DNA of 64,000 nt, taken from positions 20,437 to 84,436 of the forward strand of contig DDXN01000001.1 of the NCBI GenBank assembly GCA_002347605.1, read 5' to 3'. The notes under the pieces are model-generated. The model made no database searches, was not told the origin of the DNA, and saw only the letters and a program-made list of their open reading frames with translations. Position numbers and translations under genes: made by a program. Of the stretch, positions 53,216 through 62,714 are shown in pieces; position 1 is the stretch's first letter, and each line of letters opens with the position of its first letter. Origin of the DNA: Candidatus Dojkabacteria bacterium UBA2259. Its GTDB lineage: Bacteria; Patescibacteriota; Dojkabacteria; SC72.

Positions 53216-53836
53216 TTAGATATTTGCTAAGATTAATACAATAATACCTAACACCATAAAAGGTACAAAAGGAATCTTTAATCCCTTAAACTTTTTCTTT
53301 TTGTAAGCAAATATTAATCCATATATCAACGCACTAAATACTGTTATATATTCCCAATATATTAAATTATTTAATCCTATTAACAACCCTGTTATTATCG
53401 CTATTCTTACATCACCCTGTCCTAGCGCTTTCTCTTTTGATATTAATACAATCAATTGGAATAGGCATCCTAATATTAATGTAGACATAATATTTTGATA
53501 TGGAGAGAATACCCAATTATTAAATATTAATATTTCTGTATGAGAACCCTTTGCAAAGAACAGGAGGATATTAATTGTAAGCAATACAAGCATTAATACA
53601 AGAGAAGCTGTTCTATGTACTTCCATTTTCTTAAAATCAAAGTATGCAAGAAAAACCAAAGAACAAAACAATGCAATTAAGAACAGATAGGAAAAGATAT
53701 CTAAGGAGGTAATAGGGGAGAGATATATAAATTTTAGGGTAAGAATAGATAGAGATACTCCTAAAAAAAGAACAAATACCCTCTCTACATTAGTACATTT
53801 TGTATTAAATATTTGAGATTTCAAAAGGATCAACAT
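53216..53836 (-). CDS. pilD: Type IV prepilin peptidase without the methyltransferase zinc domain
   Basis: Cleaves the leader of prepilins in the membrane. 206 residues with about six helices. The two catalytic aspartates are D67 (AYFDFKK) and D142 in the G-x-G-D motif LGQGDVRIA. The N-terminal cysteine-rich domain that methylates the new N terminus in classical PilD is absent, so it is the short peptidase-only form. Last gene of the pilus operon; its 5' end overlaps the previous gene by 32 bases. Confidence 0.88.
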   Translation of the reverse strand: MLILLKSQIFNTKCTNVERVFVLFLGVSLSILTLKFIYLSPITSLDIFSYLFLIALFCSLVFLAYFDFKKMEVHRTASLVLMLVLLTINILLFFAKGSHTEILIFNNWVFSPYQNIMSTLILGCLFQLIVLISKEKALGQGDVRIAIITGLLIGLNNLIYWEYITVFSALIYGLIFAYKKKKFKGLKIPFVPFMVLGIIVLILANI

Positions 53837-54179
53837 TAGTATTTAATTCTTTGGCAGTGTGAATAGATATACCATTAGAATCAGTTGCCTGTATATCTAT
53901 TATCTTTACTTGAGTAAAGCCTACTTTGTTAGTTACAGTTACACTACAGCTCCAATTATCCATTGAGAGAACGAAAGTATTCTCATATGTAGGATTTCTT
54001 TTGATGATATATACCGCTTCTTCTAAACATGTTTCTGTATTACTATCTAGTATTTGATAGTCATAGTTCATTTTCCCTATTATTAATGTACTAAGGTTGT
54101 TGTAAAGAGAATCTATACCTGTTAACAAGAGAATTGGTAACATCACAAGTACAGTTGTAAGTGCTACATAACCTTTCAT
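53805..54179 (-). CDS. PilX-like minor pilin or pilus-associated protein
   Basis: 124 residues. Begins MKGYVALTTVLVMLPILLL, a hydrophobic helix with a Gly-Tyr start resembling PilX/GspK leader regions but without the Glu5 typical of cleaved pilins. An outer domain with two cysteines (TETCLEE, WSCSVT) follows. It lies between minor-pilin and prepilin-peptidase genes and overlaps both. Likely a minor pilin; not certain that it is processed. Confidence 0.6.
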   Translation of the reverse strand: MKGYVALTTVLVMLPILLLTGIDSLYNNLSTLIIGKMNYDYQILDSNTETCLEEAVYIIKRNPTYENTFVLSMDNWSCSVTVTNKVGFTQVKIIDIQATDSNGISIHTAKELNTNVDPFEISNI

Positions 54180-54652
54180 CTTAAAGTAAATAACATATTA
54201 ATTGTATCTGTTAAGTCGCTATCGCCCTGAGATACCAAAGATATGGTTGTCCGAACGCCTATTAGGACACCATCTTTGTCCTGAGCTGGTTCTAAAAGAA
54301 AACCACTTACAATTATATTCGGTGGAGTTATCTCTACCCCATCAAAGTAGAGAGTATTATTTGAGATTGTGTATTGTTTATTAATACCTACAAATTCTAG
54401 TTCTAATATCCCCTGACTATCACCTAGCACAGAATTGGTCTCATTAATACTTAAGGCTTTGTTAAATGAGTAGTTAATATGTTGAGTAACAAATTCAGAG
54501 GATTGGTTAAGCTGTGCTTTTCTTATATTTCTTGTAGATGCTTCTTGGGTTGAGAGCATAAAGTTTAAGACTATTATTATAATTACTGAAAATAGCCCTA
54601 TGTAAAGCATTGTTTCAATTAACGTTACTCCTTTTAATTTGTTATTTTTCAT
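54176..54652 (-). CDS. Type IV minor prepilin (PilW/GspJ-like)
   Basis: 158 residues. Canonical leader and cleavage site KGVTLIETMLYIG (residues 7-19), with cleavage after Gly8 and Glu at +5 of the mature protein. Long N-terminal helix, then a beta-rich domain with no cysteines seen. It overlaps the large pilin upstream by 11 bases and the PilX-like gene downstream by 4, indicating tight coupling. Confidence 0.8.
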   Translation of the reverse strand: MKNNKLKGVTLIETMLYIGLFSVIIIIVLNFMLSTQEASTRNIRKAQLNQSSEFVTQHINYSFNKALSINETNSVLGDSQGILELEFVGINKQYTISNNTLYFDGVEITPPNIIVSGFLLEPAQDKDGVLIGVRTTISLVSQGDSDLTDTINMLFTLR

Positions 54653-56582
54653 AGTTAATTACAATTTCCTCAAGTAAAGGTGTGGATATAGTATCAGAAG
54701 TAAATTCTACTTTGTATTGAAAATATCTTCCAGATAGGGATTCTGGAAGCATAAATATCCCGCTATCTTGATAGTAATCACTCTCGTTAGATGTTCCGTT
54801 TGGACCCATCCAGGTGCTACCAGCCATAGAAGAATCGTTACTAGATCTTAGTTGTACTTTTAAAGTAGTGCCTGTTGGTATTGTAGTTTTTAATCCAAGG
54901 ATATAGTATTCGGAAGTATCAGAACCAGAATTAAATATCTCAGAGAGATATTGTCCAGTAGGAACGTAACCATCACCAGAGGTTCCTCCTCCGCCATGTC
55001 CTCCTCTAATAATTTGTAATTCTTGATTTGAATCTCCTGAGAGTATATAAGCATACACATTCGAATCTTTGTTTACCAATCCAATCATATTTATTCCGGC
55101 ATCAATATCTAACTCGCCACAGATAGAGGGGTTTAATTCATTGGTCATATCAAATACAAGATACTCTTTTGCTCCAATTCCACCAATAACTACTTTGTTA
55201 TCGGCAAAGGCGAGTGCACTTACTGACATTCCACCAAGGTCAACGGATTTAAGAATCTGGAATGTTGTATTTTTATTTGATGTATCTAAAATGAAGAACT
55301 CGTTTCCAATATTATTCTGTGTTCCAATATATGCCCTATTTGTATCCTCAGAGATGAATAGTGATGTAACGTTCATTGTTCCAATATTTACTTGGCCAAG
55401 TATGGAGTAGGGAGAAACGTTTTGGAGTATGAAGAAATCTGAATTCCCACCTTTAGTTGTAGCATAAATGTAGTTACTATCTACATAGATATCTGTTATT
55501 ACAGCACCTGTATCCCCAATTGTTACAGTTTGTATTACTGTTGGGGGTACATTTAATTGTAAATTATTTAAACTAAAAATTGTAATTTTATTATCATGTG
55601 TAAGATATCCCTTCTCTCCTAGTGCAAATATATATTTCTGTTTTGTATTTGCATTTGGGATATTCAAATATGTAAAAACAGAATAGATTTCAGTTGGAGA
55701 AGAGACATCGAGGACTACCAACTCTTGACTGTTGTTATCGGTTGCTAAAAGGGCAAATTGATTAAAACCAAACACATCGTACACCTTGTATCCGTTGTAT
55801 GTTCCTAACTCTTCAAGTACTGGTGGATCTCCTAATATGGAGATTTTCGTAAAGGATTCTCCAGCAGCATTTCCCCCTGTACCTACATAAACTAAATCAC
55901 CTATTGTAAACAGTGTTGTGGGAATACCACTTCTAAGTAAGTCGCATGTTAGACAATCAGCTATATACGGAGAGGGATTACACCAATCTCCATACAACAT
56001 GGAAAAAAGTCGAACTTGCCCATCTCCTGATCCGATTTCGGACATAGTATCTGTATATATTCCTGTATCAAACTCTGATTGAGTAGTCCATACTACAGAG
56101 TGAGTATTCCAATCATTAACATACATCTTTGGAGATATTGTATGTACTTGATCTAACCTATCTGTCCAAGATACATTTATGGTTATTAATCTAGAGTGGG
56201 GATCGTTACTACCATCACTCTCAACAATCTTTCTATCTAAATCCCTCAGGATCTCTTCTACAGTGAAAAAATATGTTAAACCATTCTGTTGAATATCTCC
56301 ATCAACAATCTGGTACTTATCAATCACGTACTCAAGATGTTTTGGTTCTCCACCTGTATGTGCTGCAATATTGTACCAAGACTGAGATTTAAGCATTATT
56401 AATATCTTATGTACATTCTGTGTTAACTGTGTAGCTTTTGATTTTGCAGTAATATTCTCTAGTGCTCTTGTAGAGTCAATGACTAAAAATACCAGCATAG
56501 AAGATACTATCGTAAATATCCCGATTGCTAATAGAAGCTCTACTAAGCTAAATCCTTTTAAATTTTGTTTAAAGCTTTTCAT
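54642..56582 (-). CDS. Very large minor prepilin with beta-propeller and C-terminal beta-sandwich (possible tip adhesin)
   Basis: 646 residues, four to five times a normal pilin. Canonical cleavage site KGFSLVELLLAIG near residue 10. A pilin-like domain (about 10-190) is followed by propeller blades of the LVIVD type (about 230-520), e.g. ELVVLDVSSPTEI, FFILDTSN and YLVFDMTNELNPS. A glycine-rich hinge (GHGGGGTSG) comes next, then a beta-sandwich (about 535-646, YLSEIFNSGSD ... RYFQYKVEF). The layout suggests a pilus-tip module exposed for binding other cells. Family-level inference; no receptor known. Confidence 0.8.
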   Translation of the reverse strand: MKSFKQNLKGFSLVELLLAIGIFTIVSSMLVFLVIDSTRALENITAKSKATQLTQNVHKILIMLKSQSWYNIAAHTGGEPKHLEYVIDKYQIVDGDIQQNGLTYFFTVEEILRDLDRKIVESDGSNDPHSRLITINVSWTDRLDQVHTISPKMYVNDWNTHSVVWTTQSEFDTGIYTDTMSEIGSGDGQVRLFSMLYGDWCNPSPYIADCLTCDLLRSGIPTTLFTIGDLVYVGTGGNAAGESFTKISILGDPPVLEELGTYNGYKVYDVFGFNQFALLATDNNSQELVVLDVSSPTEIYSVFTYLNIPNANTKQKYIFALGEKGYLTHDNKITIFSLNNLQLNVPPTVIQTVTIGDTGAVITDIYVDSNYIYATTKGGNSDFFILQNVSPYSILGQVNIGTMNVTSLFISEDTNRAYIGTQNNIGNEFFILDTSNKNTTFQILKSVDLGGMSVSALAFADNKVVIGGIGAKEYLVFDMTNELNPSICGELDIDAGINMIGLVNKDSNVYAYILSGDSNQELQIIRGGHGGGGTSGDGYVPTGQYLSEIFNSGSDTSEYYILGLKTTIPTGTTLKVQLRSSNDSSMAGSTWMGPNGTSNESDYYQDSGIFMLPESLSGRYFQYKVEFTSDTISTPLLEEIVINYEK

Positions 56583-57033
56583 ATCCTATTAATCCTTCTC
56601 TATTTATATATACCCTTACAGAGTTTGTCCCATCTGTTACTATTAGAGTACCATAGGATGTGGGTTTAAATTCTCCTGGCAAAAAAAATATCTGGTTTGG
56701 GCTAGTAAGTACTATTGAGATTATATGTATATTCTTAGGATATTTTTTTAAATCTGTATCTGTTGATGTAGGGAGGGTATCTCCATCAAAAAGTGTATAC
56801 GCATTGTTCTCAAAGAAAACTCCACCAGGGATATTTTTAAAAGTACATCTTTGTTGTTGGTAGTATATATCTGTTACTAATTGGTAAGCATAGCTCTCCA
56901 ATTTTGATTCTCGTGTTTTGTTAACATCAACAGGAAATACTATCAAGGATAGAATCATCATTATGCTTAATGTAATAATGATTTCAAAAAGAGAAAATCC
57001 TTTTAAATTTTGTTTAAGTTTGTTTTTACCCAT
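56569..57033 (-). CDS. Type II secretion/type IV pilin GspH-like minor pilin
   Basis: 154 residues. Cleavage site KGFSLFEIIITLS (about 10-22), then a helix and a beta-rich domain ending SVRVYINREGLIGYEKL, the GspH/FimT pattern. It overlaps the large pilin by 14 bases and pilC by 8. Confidence 0.75.
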   Translation of the reverse strand: MGKNKLKQNLKGFSLFEIIITLSIMMILSLIVFPVDVNKTRESKLESYAYQLVTDIYYQQQRCTFKNIPGGVFFENNAYTLFDGDTLPTSTDTDLKKYPKNIHIISIVLTSPNQIFFLPGEFKPTSYGTLIVTDGTNSVRVYINREGLIGYEKL

Positions 57034-58126
57034 TTATAGTACCCATTAGTTGATAAATTGGCATTAGTATTGTTACAGCAAGCAGTCCAATTATCGCACC
57101 AACGGATATTAGCATTAGTGGCTCAATAAGGGTAACGATATTGTTACTCATTTCAGTTACTTCGTCTGAGTAGTATTCGTGTAGATACATAAGATTATCT
57201 TCTAATGTTCCGCTTACTTCTCCGACATTTACCATTTTTACAAAGGAGGCATTAAAAAATTTTGGATATCCCGAAAGAGATATTGAAAGATCTTTCCCAT
57301 CTTGAATACTCTTATGCACAGCCTTTAGCACTTCGGAGTATGTGTAGTTGCTGGTTGTTGATGCAGATATCTCCAATGCTTTTGAAAGGGGTATTCCACT
57401 GGCAAGAAGAACACTTAGTGTTCTTGAGAATGATGATAGGATGTTACTTTTAAAAAGTGTTTTTAGTATTGGAAAATTTAAAGCCAACCAGCCAGAGAAT
57501 TTCTTTCCAGTTTTTGTTTTGAAGAATACAACTATACAAACAACTAAAAGGATTATTCCAGCAAATATTGGTATCCACTTTGCTCTGATAACAGCTGCCG
57601 CTTCCATAACGAACCTTGTAAATGCAGGAACGTTTTCAAATGCTTCAAACAGAGTTTCTAACTTAGGAAAAACAAAAAATACCATTGCAAAGAACATAAC
57701 AACAGTCATGGATAGTATAATTATGGGATAAATGATTGCTCCCTTTAGCTTCTTTTTTAACTCCCATTCTTTTTTTATTGATTCCGCAATAAATAGTAGG
57801 TTACTTTCTAGAGATGCTCCTGTCTCTCCTGCCTCTACAACGGATGCTACTGTTTCTGGAAATATTTTAGGAAAGAGTCTCATACTTTCAGATAGAGTTG
57901 ACCCTTTATCTATTTCTTCTGACATATATTTATATATCATATTAAGATTCTCATCACTCGACTGTTCTGACATAGTTTCAACGGCCTCAGATAGTGGAAT
58001 ACTTGCCTTTAGAAGTGCAGCTAAAGATTTTATAGAGATTAGAAGATTAGCCATTGAGACAGAAAGCTTTTTAAGCTTTTTGTACTTTCCTGCTCTTTGT
58101 TGATCTTGGGTAGTGTTCTTTTTCAT
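57026..58126 (-). CDS. pilC: Type IV pilus inner-membrane platform protein PilC/GspF
   Basis: 366 residues. Two tandem GspF domains: MANLLISIKSLAALLKASIPLSEAV (about 25-48) and the second copy FSRTLSVLLASGIPLSKALE (about 230-250). Three membrane helices (about 135-155, 180-200 and 340-362). Couples PilB ATP hydrolysis to pilin extraction. It overlaps pilB by 4 bases. Confidence 0.94.
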   Translation of the reverse strand: MKKNTTQDQQRAGKYKKLKKLSVSMANLLISIKSLAALLKASIPLSEAVETMSEQSSDENLNMIYKYMSEEIDKGSTLSESMRLFPKIFPETVASVVEAGETGASLESNLLFIAESIKKEWELKKKLKGAIIYPIIILSMTVVMFFAMVFFVFPKLETLFEAFENVPAFTRFVMEAAAVIRAKWIPIFAGIILLVVCIVVFFKTKTGKKFSGWLALNFPILKTLFKSNILSSFSRTLSVLLASGIPLSKALEISASTTSNYTYSEVLKAVHKSIQDGKDLSISLSGYPKFFNASFVKMVNVGEVSGTLEDNLMYLHEYYSDEVTEMSNNIVTLIEPLMLISVGAIIGLLAVTILMPIYQLMGTING

Positions 58127-59580
58127 TCTTTTATTGAAATTACTTTTGTTAATTCCCTAATATCTATGTATCCATTTTTTAGTTTCTTGACTCCATCTTC
58201 AACCATTAATCTAAACCCCTCCTTTTTAGCTACTGCTAATATATCATCAGAGTTTGGGTTGCTTATTACGATATCTCTTAAGGCCTTTGTCATTGGAAGT
58301 ATTTCATATAATCCAATTCTTCCAGAGTATCCAGTGTTATTGCACTCTTTACAACCAACAGCTTTATACATTTTTGACACGTTTGCTAAATGTTTCTGGA
58401 TATCAGGTCTTAATTTGATTATTTCTTTGTGTGTAGGCTCTCTACTTGGGGTATATTCTTTTTTACAGTTATTACATAATCTCCTTGCTAATCTTTGTGT
58501 TACAACGATATTTACAGTAGAAGCAACTAAGAATGGTTCTATACCCATATCAATCAACCTTGGTATTGTGCTTACCGCATCATTTGCATGTACAGTTGAA
58601 AGAACTAAGTGCCCAGTTAACGCTGAGTTAACAGTAATTCTTGCAGTCTCTTTATCTCTTATCTCTCCAACCATAATGATATTGGGATCTTGTCTAAGAA
58701 TTGATCGAAGTCCGTTTGCAAAGGTTAAATCACCTTTCGGATTAATCTGAATATGGTTTACTCCTTCAATACTGTATTCGACAGGGTCCTCAATCGTTGT
58801 GATGTTTACATCTCTTGTGTTAAGTATTTTAAGAATAGAGTAGAGGGTAGTAGTTTTACCACTTCCTGTTGGTCCTGTTACAAGGAAAAGGCCAAATGGT
58901 TGTCTATATGCTTTTTCTAATTTTATTAAGTCTTCTTTTTCAAACCCTAGATCCGTTAAACCATACGATCTATTTGCTTGAGAGAGAAGCCTAATTACAA
59001 CTTTTTCTCCATATGTTACAGGGAGAATTGAGATTCTTGCATCAACATTATAGAAATCTTTTGTTTGTTCTTGTGTATTAGAGAATTTACTGATAAGACT
59101 GGCAATGGCACTGGGTTTCTCTTCTTCCTCATCTTTCTTTTTCTTTTCTGTTTTCTCTTTTTTTTCTTCCTTCTTATTCTTATCTTTTTCTTCCTGAATC
59201 TTTTTTTCATCCTCTTTTTTTACTTCCTTCTTTTTTACTTCCTCCTCTTTTATCTCTTCCTTCGGAAGTTCTATAGCTTCCCTCTTTACAGTAAAAAGAA
59301 TTTTTCCATCTTGTGGTGCAAAATGAATATCGGTTCTTAATTTTGATCTTACTTTGATAATAAAGAGTAGGCTATCCTTAATTTCTGGTTCTATTGGTAT
59401 GATATCTCTTAATACGCCATCGATTCTGTATCTAACGAGTAAGATATTTTGATCTTTTGCCTCGATGTGAATATCAGAAGCCTTCTTTCGTAACGCATCC
59501 AAAATTAATGCATCCAAAAAGTCAGATACATTTATCTTTTTTTTAATAACATCATCTGTAAGTTTTAAAAGCTCAACCAT
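58123..59580 (-). CDS. pilB: Type IV pilus extension ATPase PilB/GspE with a charged insertion
   Basis: 485 residues. Walker A GPTGSGKTT (236-244), Walker B IIMVGEIRD (301-309) and a four-cysteine zinc site C369/C372 and C410/C413. The N-terminal MshEN module of longer PilB proteins is absent. Residues about 107-157 are a Lys/Glu-only low-complexity insertion within the N2 domain, between DGKILFTVKR and NVDARISILP. Cytoplasmic hexameric motor that drives pilin addition. No PilT retraction ATPase is in this window. Confidence 0.95.
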   Translation of the reverse strand: MVELLKLTDDVIKKKINVSDFLDALILDALRKKASDIHIEAKDQNILLVRYRIDGVLRDIIPIEPEIKDSLLFIIKVRSKLRTDIHFAPQDGKILFTVKREAIELPKEEIKEEEVKKKEVKKEDEKKIQEEKDKNKKEEKKEKTEKKKKDEEEEKPSAIASLISKFSNTQEQTKDFYNVDARISILPVTYGEKVVIRLLSQANRSYGLTDLGFEKEDLIKLEKAYRQPFGLFLVTGPTGSGKTTTLYSILKILNTRDVNITTIEDPVEYSIEGVNHIQINPKGDLTFANGLRSILRQDPNIIMVGEIRDKETARITVNSALTGHLVLSTVHANDAVSTIPRLIDMGIEPFLVASTVNIVVTQRLARRLCNNCKKEYTPSREPTHKEIIKLRPDIQKHLANVSKMYKAVGCKECNNTGYSGRIGLYEILPMTKALRDIVISNPNSDDILAVAKKEGFRLMVEDGVKKLKNGYIDIRELTKVISIKE

Positions 59581-59636
59581 GGCAGTATGGATAGCTTTAG
59601 GCTATCTGATATTCACTTATATATTTAAATTAGCGG

Positions 59637-60086
59637 TTATCTTTTTACGACAATTGTCTTACCTTGTGTTTCAGGTGTAGCAGAAATTTGAACCCTTCCT
59701 GAGACTGTTTGACAAATGGAATAACCAGTATCTGTTGCATCACCCTCACTTGGATCCATAGGAATCTCAACAATATATTCCTCAACTAACTTGTTTGTAC
59801 CATCTCCCGCGAGGTCAACACAAGCCGTGCCTGTACCTATACAGGTTTCTGTTGGACATGTAGAAATTGTTCCTAAATCAGCGAGAGTATGTCCTTCTTC
59901 AGAGGTATACTGTGTTACAGCATTGAGAATCTGTAGCACGTCAGCACTTCTTTGTGCATCTCTCGTATCCCTAAAGTTCTTTGCAGGGTTAATTGCAACT
60001 ATTGTGATAGTAGCGAGGATTACCATTAAAGCTACTACTACTAGGATTTCTATAAGAGAGAATCCTGCATACTTTTTTCCTTTCAT
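59637..60086 (-). CDS. Major type IV pilin
   Basis: 149 residues. Leader MKGKKYAG, cleavage before FSLIEILVV with Glu at +5, then a long helix to AINPAKNFRDTRDAQRSAD and a small C-terminal domain with four cysteines (STCPTETC, GTACVD, SICQT). First gene of the pilus operon, with 56 bases before pilB. Its mature-domain start parallels the odd pilin-like protein at 42801. Confidence 0.9.
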   Translation of the reverse strand: MKGKKYAGFSLIEILVVVALMVILATITIVAINPAKNFRDTRDAQRSADVLQILNAVTQYTSEEGHTLADLGTISTCPTETCIGTGTACVDLAGDGTNKLVEEYIVEIPMDPSEGDATDTGYSICQTVSGRVQISATPETQGKTIVVKR

Positions 60087-60144
60087 AAAGAAAAAATAAA
60101 AATTTATATATATTTAATATACCTTTGTATATCTTGAGTGTCAA

Positions 60145-60933
60145 TTAGTAAGTTTGATAGATGGTAAGAACCATATCTTGTAATATCTGATCAATGACTA
60201 ATAAGTCCTCTAGCGTAGCATCCTCTGTTGCACCATAGTCAAAGACAGAAGATCCAGGACCACCCTGCACATGGTAAAGAGTAAGATCATAGAAAGCTAC
60301 TAAGGAGGGGACACATGGTGGTTCAAAGTAAGTGTTACCTAAAATAACATCATACAGATATGTTTTTCCTATTCTCCTAAAGGGGAGATTTAACCAAGTA
60401 AACTCTTCATACTCGGTATCTGTATAGTCAGTAATATTTATTGTTTCACCACTTCCCTCATTGTCTACGAGTAACTGTTCATAATAGGTAGTACTTTCAT
60501 CATCAAATTTTGCATAGTTAGGACATCCAGCAAATCCAAGACCAGAGACAGCTTGCATGTAAAAGATTTCAGTATCTCCTTTAAATATTTTTAAACCAGT
60601 GAGACCTGAATAGGTTCCAGGAGTTAACATGTCCGTTCCCTCCCCATCAGTGTACTCTGTTATACTCCATCCAAGAGGCAAGTTTGTTGATATGTATTCT
60701 CCTTGAAATATTGACATGTCTACGGCATCTTCTTGTGCTTCTTCTGTAGTTTCTTGTTCCTGAGTCTTTTCGTTTGATTCTTCCGGAGAGAGGTTTTCAA
60801 GTATTTTTAAAGTGAAGATAAAATAGTATGCTATTCCAGTAAAAAGTAAAAAGCCAAGGAGAAAGAGCAAAGCTTTTGGAAATTTTACTCCTTTTTTCTT
60901 CTTAACAATCTCGTTGACAACGGGTTCTTCCAT
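60145..60933 (-). CDS. Hypothetical membrane-anchored protein
   Basis: 262 residues. Basic N terminus, one helix (about 18-38, ALLFLLGFLLFTGIAYYFI), a Glu-rich linker, then an outer domain of about 190 residues with two cysteines (GCPNYA, PPCVPS). No known family; looks like a surface or envelope protein. Upstream of the pilin gene on the same strand, so it may belong with the pilus. Confidence 0.6.
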   Translation of the reverse strand: MEEPVVNEIVKKKKGVKFPKALLFLLGFLLFTGIAYYFIFTLKILENLSPEESNEKTQEQETTEEAQEDAVDMSIFQGEYISTNLPLGWSITEYTDGEGTDMLTPGTYSGLTGLKIFKGDTEIFYMQAVSGLGFAGCPNYAKFDDESTTYYEQLLVDNEGSGETINITDYTDTEYEEFTWLNLPFRRIGKTYLYDVILGNTYFEPPCVPSLVAFYDLTLYHVQGGPGSSVFDYGATEDATLEDLLVIDQILQDMVLTIYQTY

Positions 60934-60965
60934 TTTTGAAAAAATTAAATTTATATAGATGACAC

Positions 60966-61241
60966 TTACTCACTTGTTTGAGTTGTATCATTAAGCTCAT
61001 CTTTATTACATACTTCTTCTGTACATACAATTTCTCCTGTGTGACAAAAGCAGGTATTACACCCATCCGTTGAGTCAAAAATCTCTTTATCAGCATATGC
61101 CCATCCACCATATTCACATCTAGGTGCTTCCTTTGTAGGAAGGATATTGGATGTAAAGAAGATATAGCTGATTAGACCAAGTACTATTGTTCCTAATGTA
61201 ATAGATAGACCGTATGCAAAATTTTTCCCCTTATCTTCCAC
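60966..61241 (-). CDS. Small membrane-anchored protein with pacifastin/VWC-like cysteine motif
   Basis: 91 residues. One helix (about 10-30), then an outer segment with six cysteines: C42, C61, C64, C66, C73 and C78. The spacing C-N-T-C-x-C-x6-C-T-x3-C resembles the pacifastin inhibitor core of insects and the VWC/chordin pattern; the first gap (18 residues) is longer than in pacifastins. The outer part should hold three disulfides. Function is unknown and protease inhibition is only a suggestion. Confidence 0.65.
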   Translation of the reverse strand: MEDKGKNFAYGLSITLGTIVLGLISYIFFTSNILPTKEAPRCEYGGWAYADKEIFDSTDGCNTCFCHTGEIVCTEEVCNKDELNDTTQTSE

Positions 61242-61291
61242 CCTTCTTTTTTCCCCATTAATTTACTCCTAATTAAGTATATACAATGGCT

Positions 61292-62707
61292 CTACGGTTT
61301 GCCAGAAAGAATATTCTTTAGGTTATCTAAACTACTAAAGACATGTACTCTTGGTAATGAGAGCCTTTTACTAAAGTAATGATCAATTGATTTTCCACAA
61401 CTAGTTCCAAGTAGGTATCCTGCTTGAGATACATAAGTATATACATCTTTGTCAGCGACACATCCAGGATACGATATAGCTATCACATCTTGCCCAATTG
61501 CACTTCTAAGTGTATATCTGCTTCCAACTATTTCTGAATACAGTCTTTCCTGATTATTTTCTCTTACTAAATCAATATGTGAAGCAGAGTGGGATTCAAC
61601 AATCATCCCATTTCTTGCCATCTCTCTTAACTGATTGTAAGTAATAGAGCTTCTACTTGATGGGATATAGAAGACTCCAACTAATCCATATTTCTTTAGT
61701 AAGGGGTACCCGTTTGTATACTGTCCTTTCGTAGCGTCATCAAATGTAATCATTACACTTTTCTGAGAGGGATTTTTGCCTGTTTTAAGAAGGTTGTAAA
61801 ACTCTTGAGAGGTAAGGCTTTTGTAATTCTTCTTAACAAGGTATGCTAATTGTTCTTCAAATATTTGGGGAGTAACATATAGGCCTGTGACAAACCTTGA
61901 ATCGCTGTTTGGCATTTGATCTATATGGTGATACATAAGAATTGGGACTCTTACAGATCTTGAACTTTGAGCAAGAGGTGAGATATCGTAAGTTTCATTG
62001 AAATTACTATCATTTACAACAAATTCTTGTGATATATACATTGGATATACATACTCTTTTCCATCTATTACCGATATTTTCCAATATACATCTCCCTGTT
62101 TATTTAAATTACTGTTAAATACAACATTTCTCAAATCCCTTCTTACTCTACTATCTGTATTAATATCATTTGGATTTTGTGAATATATTACTAAGTTATT
62201 TAAAAAAGTAATTAATTCCTCTGTATTAATATTTTTAGAGAGAGAGTTAATTATCCTTGTTTTGTAATACGCCTCATTAATACTATCTGAATCGGTATGT
62301 ATTAAGAAAGTTGAAATATTGGGAAACACATCTTCATTTTCAAGAGTTGTTTCTGATATTTCGGACAATGGGGGTTGTTGAGTGTTTTGTCCGAATATAT
62401 ACTCTTCGTAGATATTGTTAAAGGAGGTTTTTTGTATTGAAATATCTTCATCTAGTTGCTTAGGGATATTTGTTAGTTGTATGGAATAATTTTTAATTTC
62501 ACTATTTAAATATTCGTTAATATACTCTTGTGGGATTAGAATAGGGACATTTTTTTCAATTAGTTCTTTGTATGCATCTGTAATATTAGTATGTTTACTT
62601 TTTGATATTGATTCTCCATACACAAGTAGGGTGGTTTTCTGATGTTGAGTAAGGGATATCCCCAAAGAGTTTACTAGAGAATCATAATCTGAGGGGAATT
62701 TTGGCAA
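61292..62707 (-). CDS. Polysaccharide deacetylase (NodB-type), N terminus separated by a frameshift
   Basis: 471 residues from an internal start. A N-terminal variable domain is followed by the deacetylase core (about 260-460), with PILMYHHID, the catalytic TFDD (about 320) and the metal-binding H-S-A-S-H (about 372-376). Removes acetyl groups from surface glycans or peptidoglycan. There is no signal or membrane segment in this frame. The preceding bases, read in the same frame, give YTNYPQLQFDLDLPKFPSDY and fit as a continuation of the anchor encoded at 62715-62924. See the corresponding finding. Confidence 0.85.
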   Translation of the reverse strand: MPKFPSDYDSLVNSLGISLTQHQKTTLLVYGESISKSKHTNITDAYKELIEKNVPILIPQEYINEYLNSEIKNYSIQLTNIPKQLDEDISIQKTSFNNIYEEYIFGQNTQQPPLSEISETTLENEDVFPNISTFLIHTDSDSINEAYYKTRIINSLSKNINTEELITFLNNLVIYSQNPNDINTDSRVRRDLRNVVFNSNLNKQGDVYWKISVIDGKEYVYPMYISQEFVVNDSNFNETYDISPLAQSSRSVRVPILMYHHIDQMPNSDSRFVTGLYVTPQIFEEQLAYLVKKNYKSLTSQEFYNLLKTGKNPSQKSVMITFDDATKGQYTNGYPLLKKYGLVGVFYIPSSRSSITYNQLREMARNGMIVESHSASHIDLVRENNQERLYSEIVGSRYTLRSAIGQDVIAISYPGCVADKDVYTYVSQAGYLLGTSCGKSIDHYFSKRLSLPRVHVFSSLDNLKNILSGKP

Positions 62708-62714
62708 ATCTAAA

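Noticed and set aside
59016..59340. Frames opposite the PilB Lys/Glu insertion
   Set aside because: Products are pure low complexity (Phe/Leu or Arg/Lys runs) caused by the A-rich insertion.
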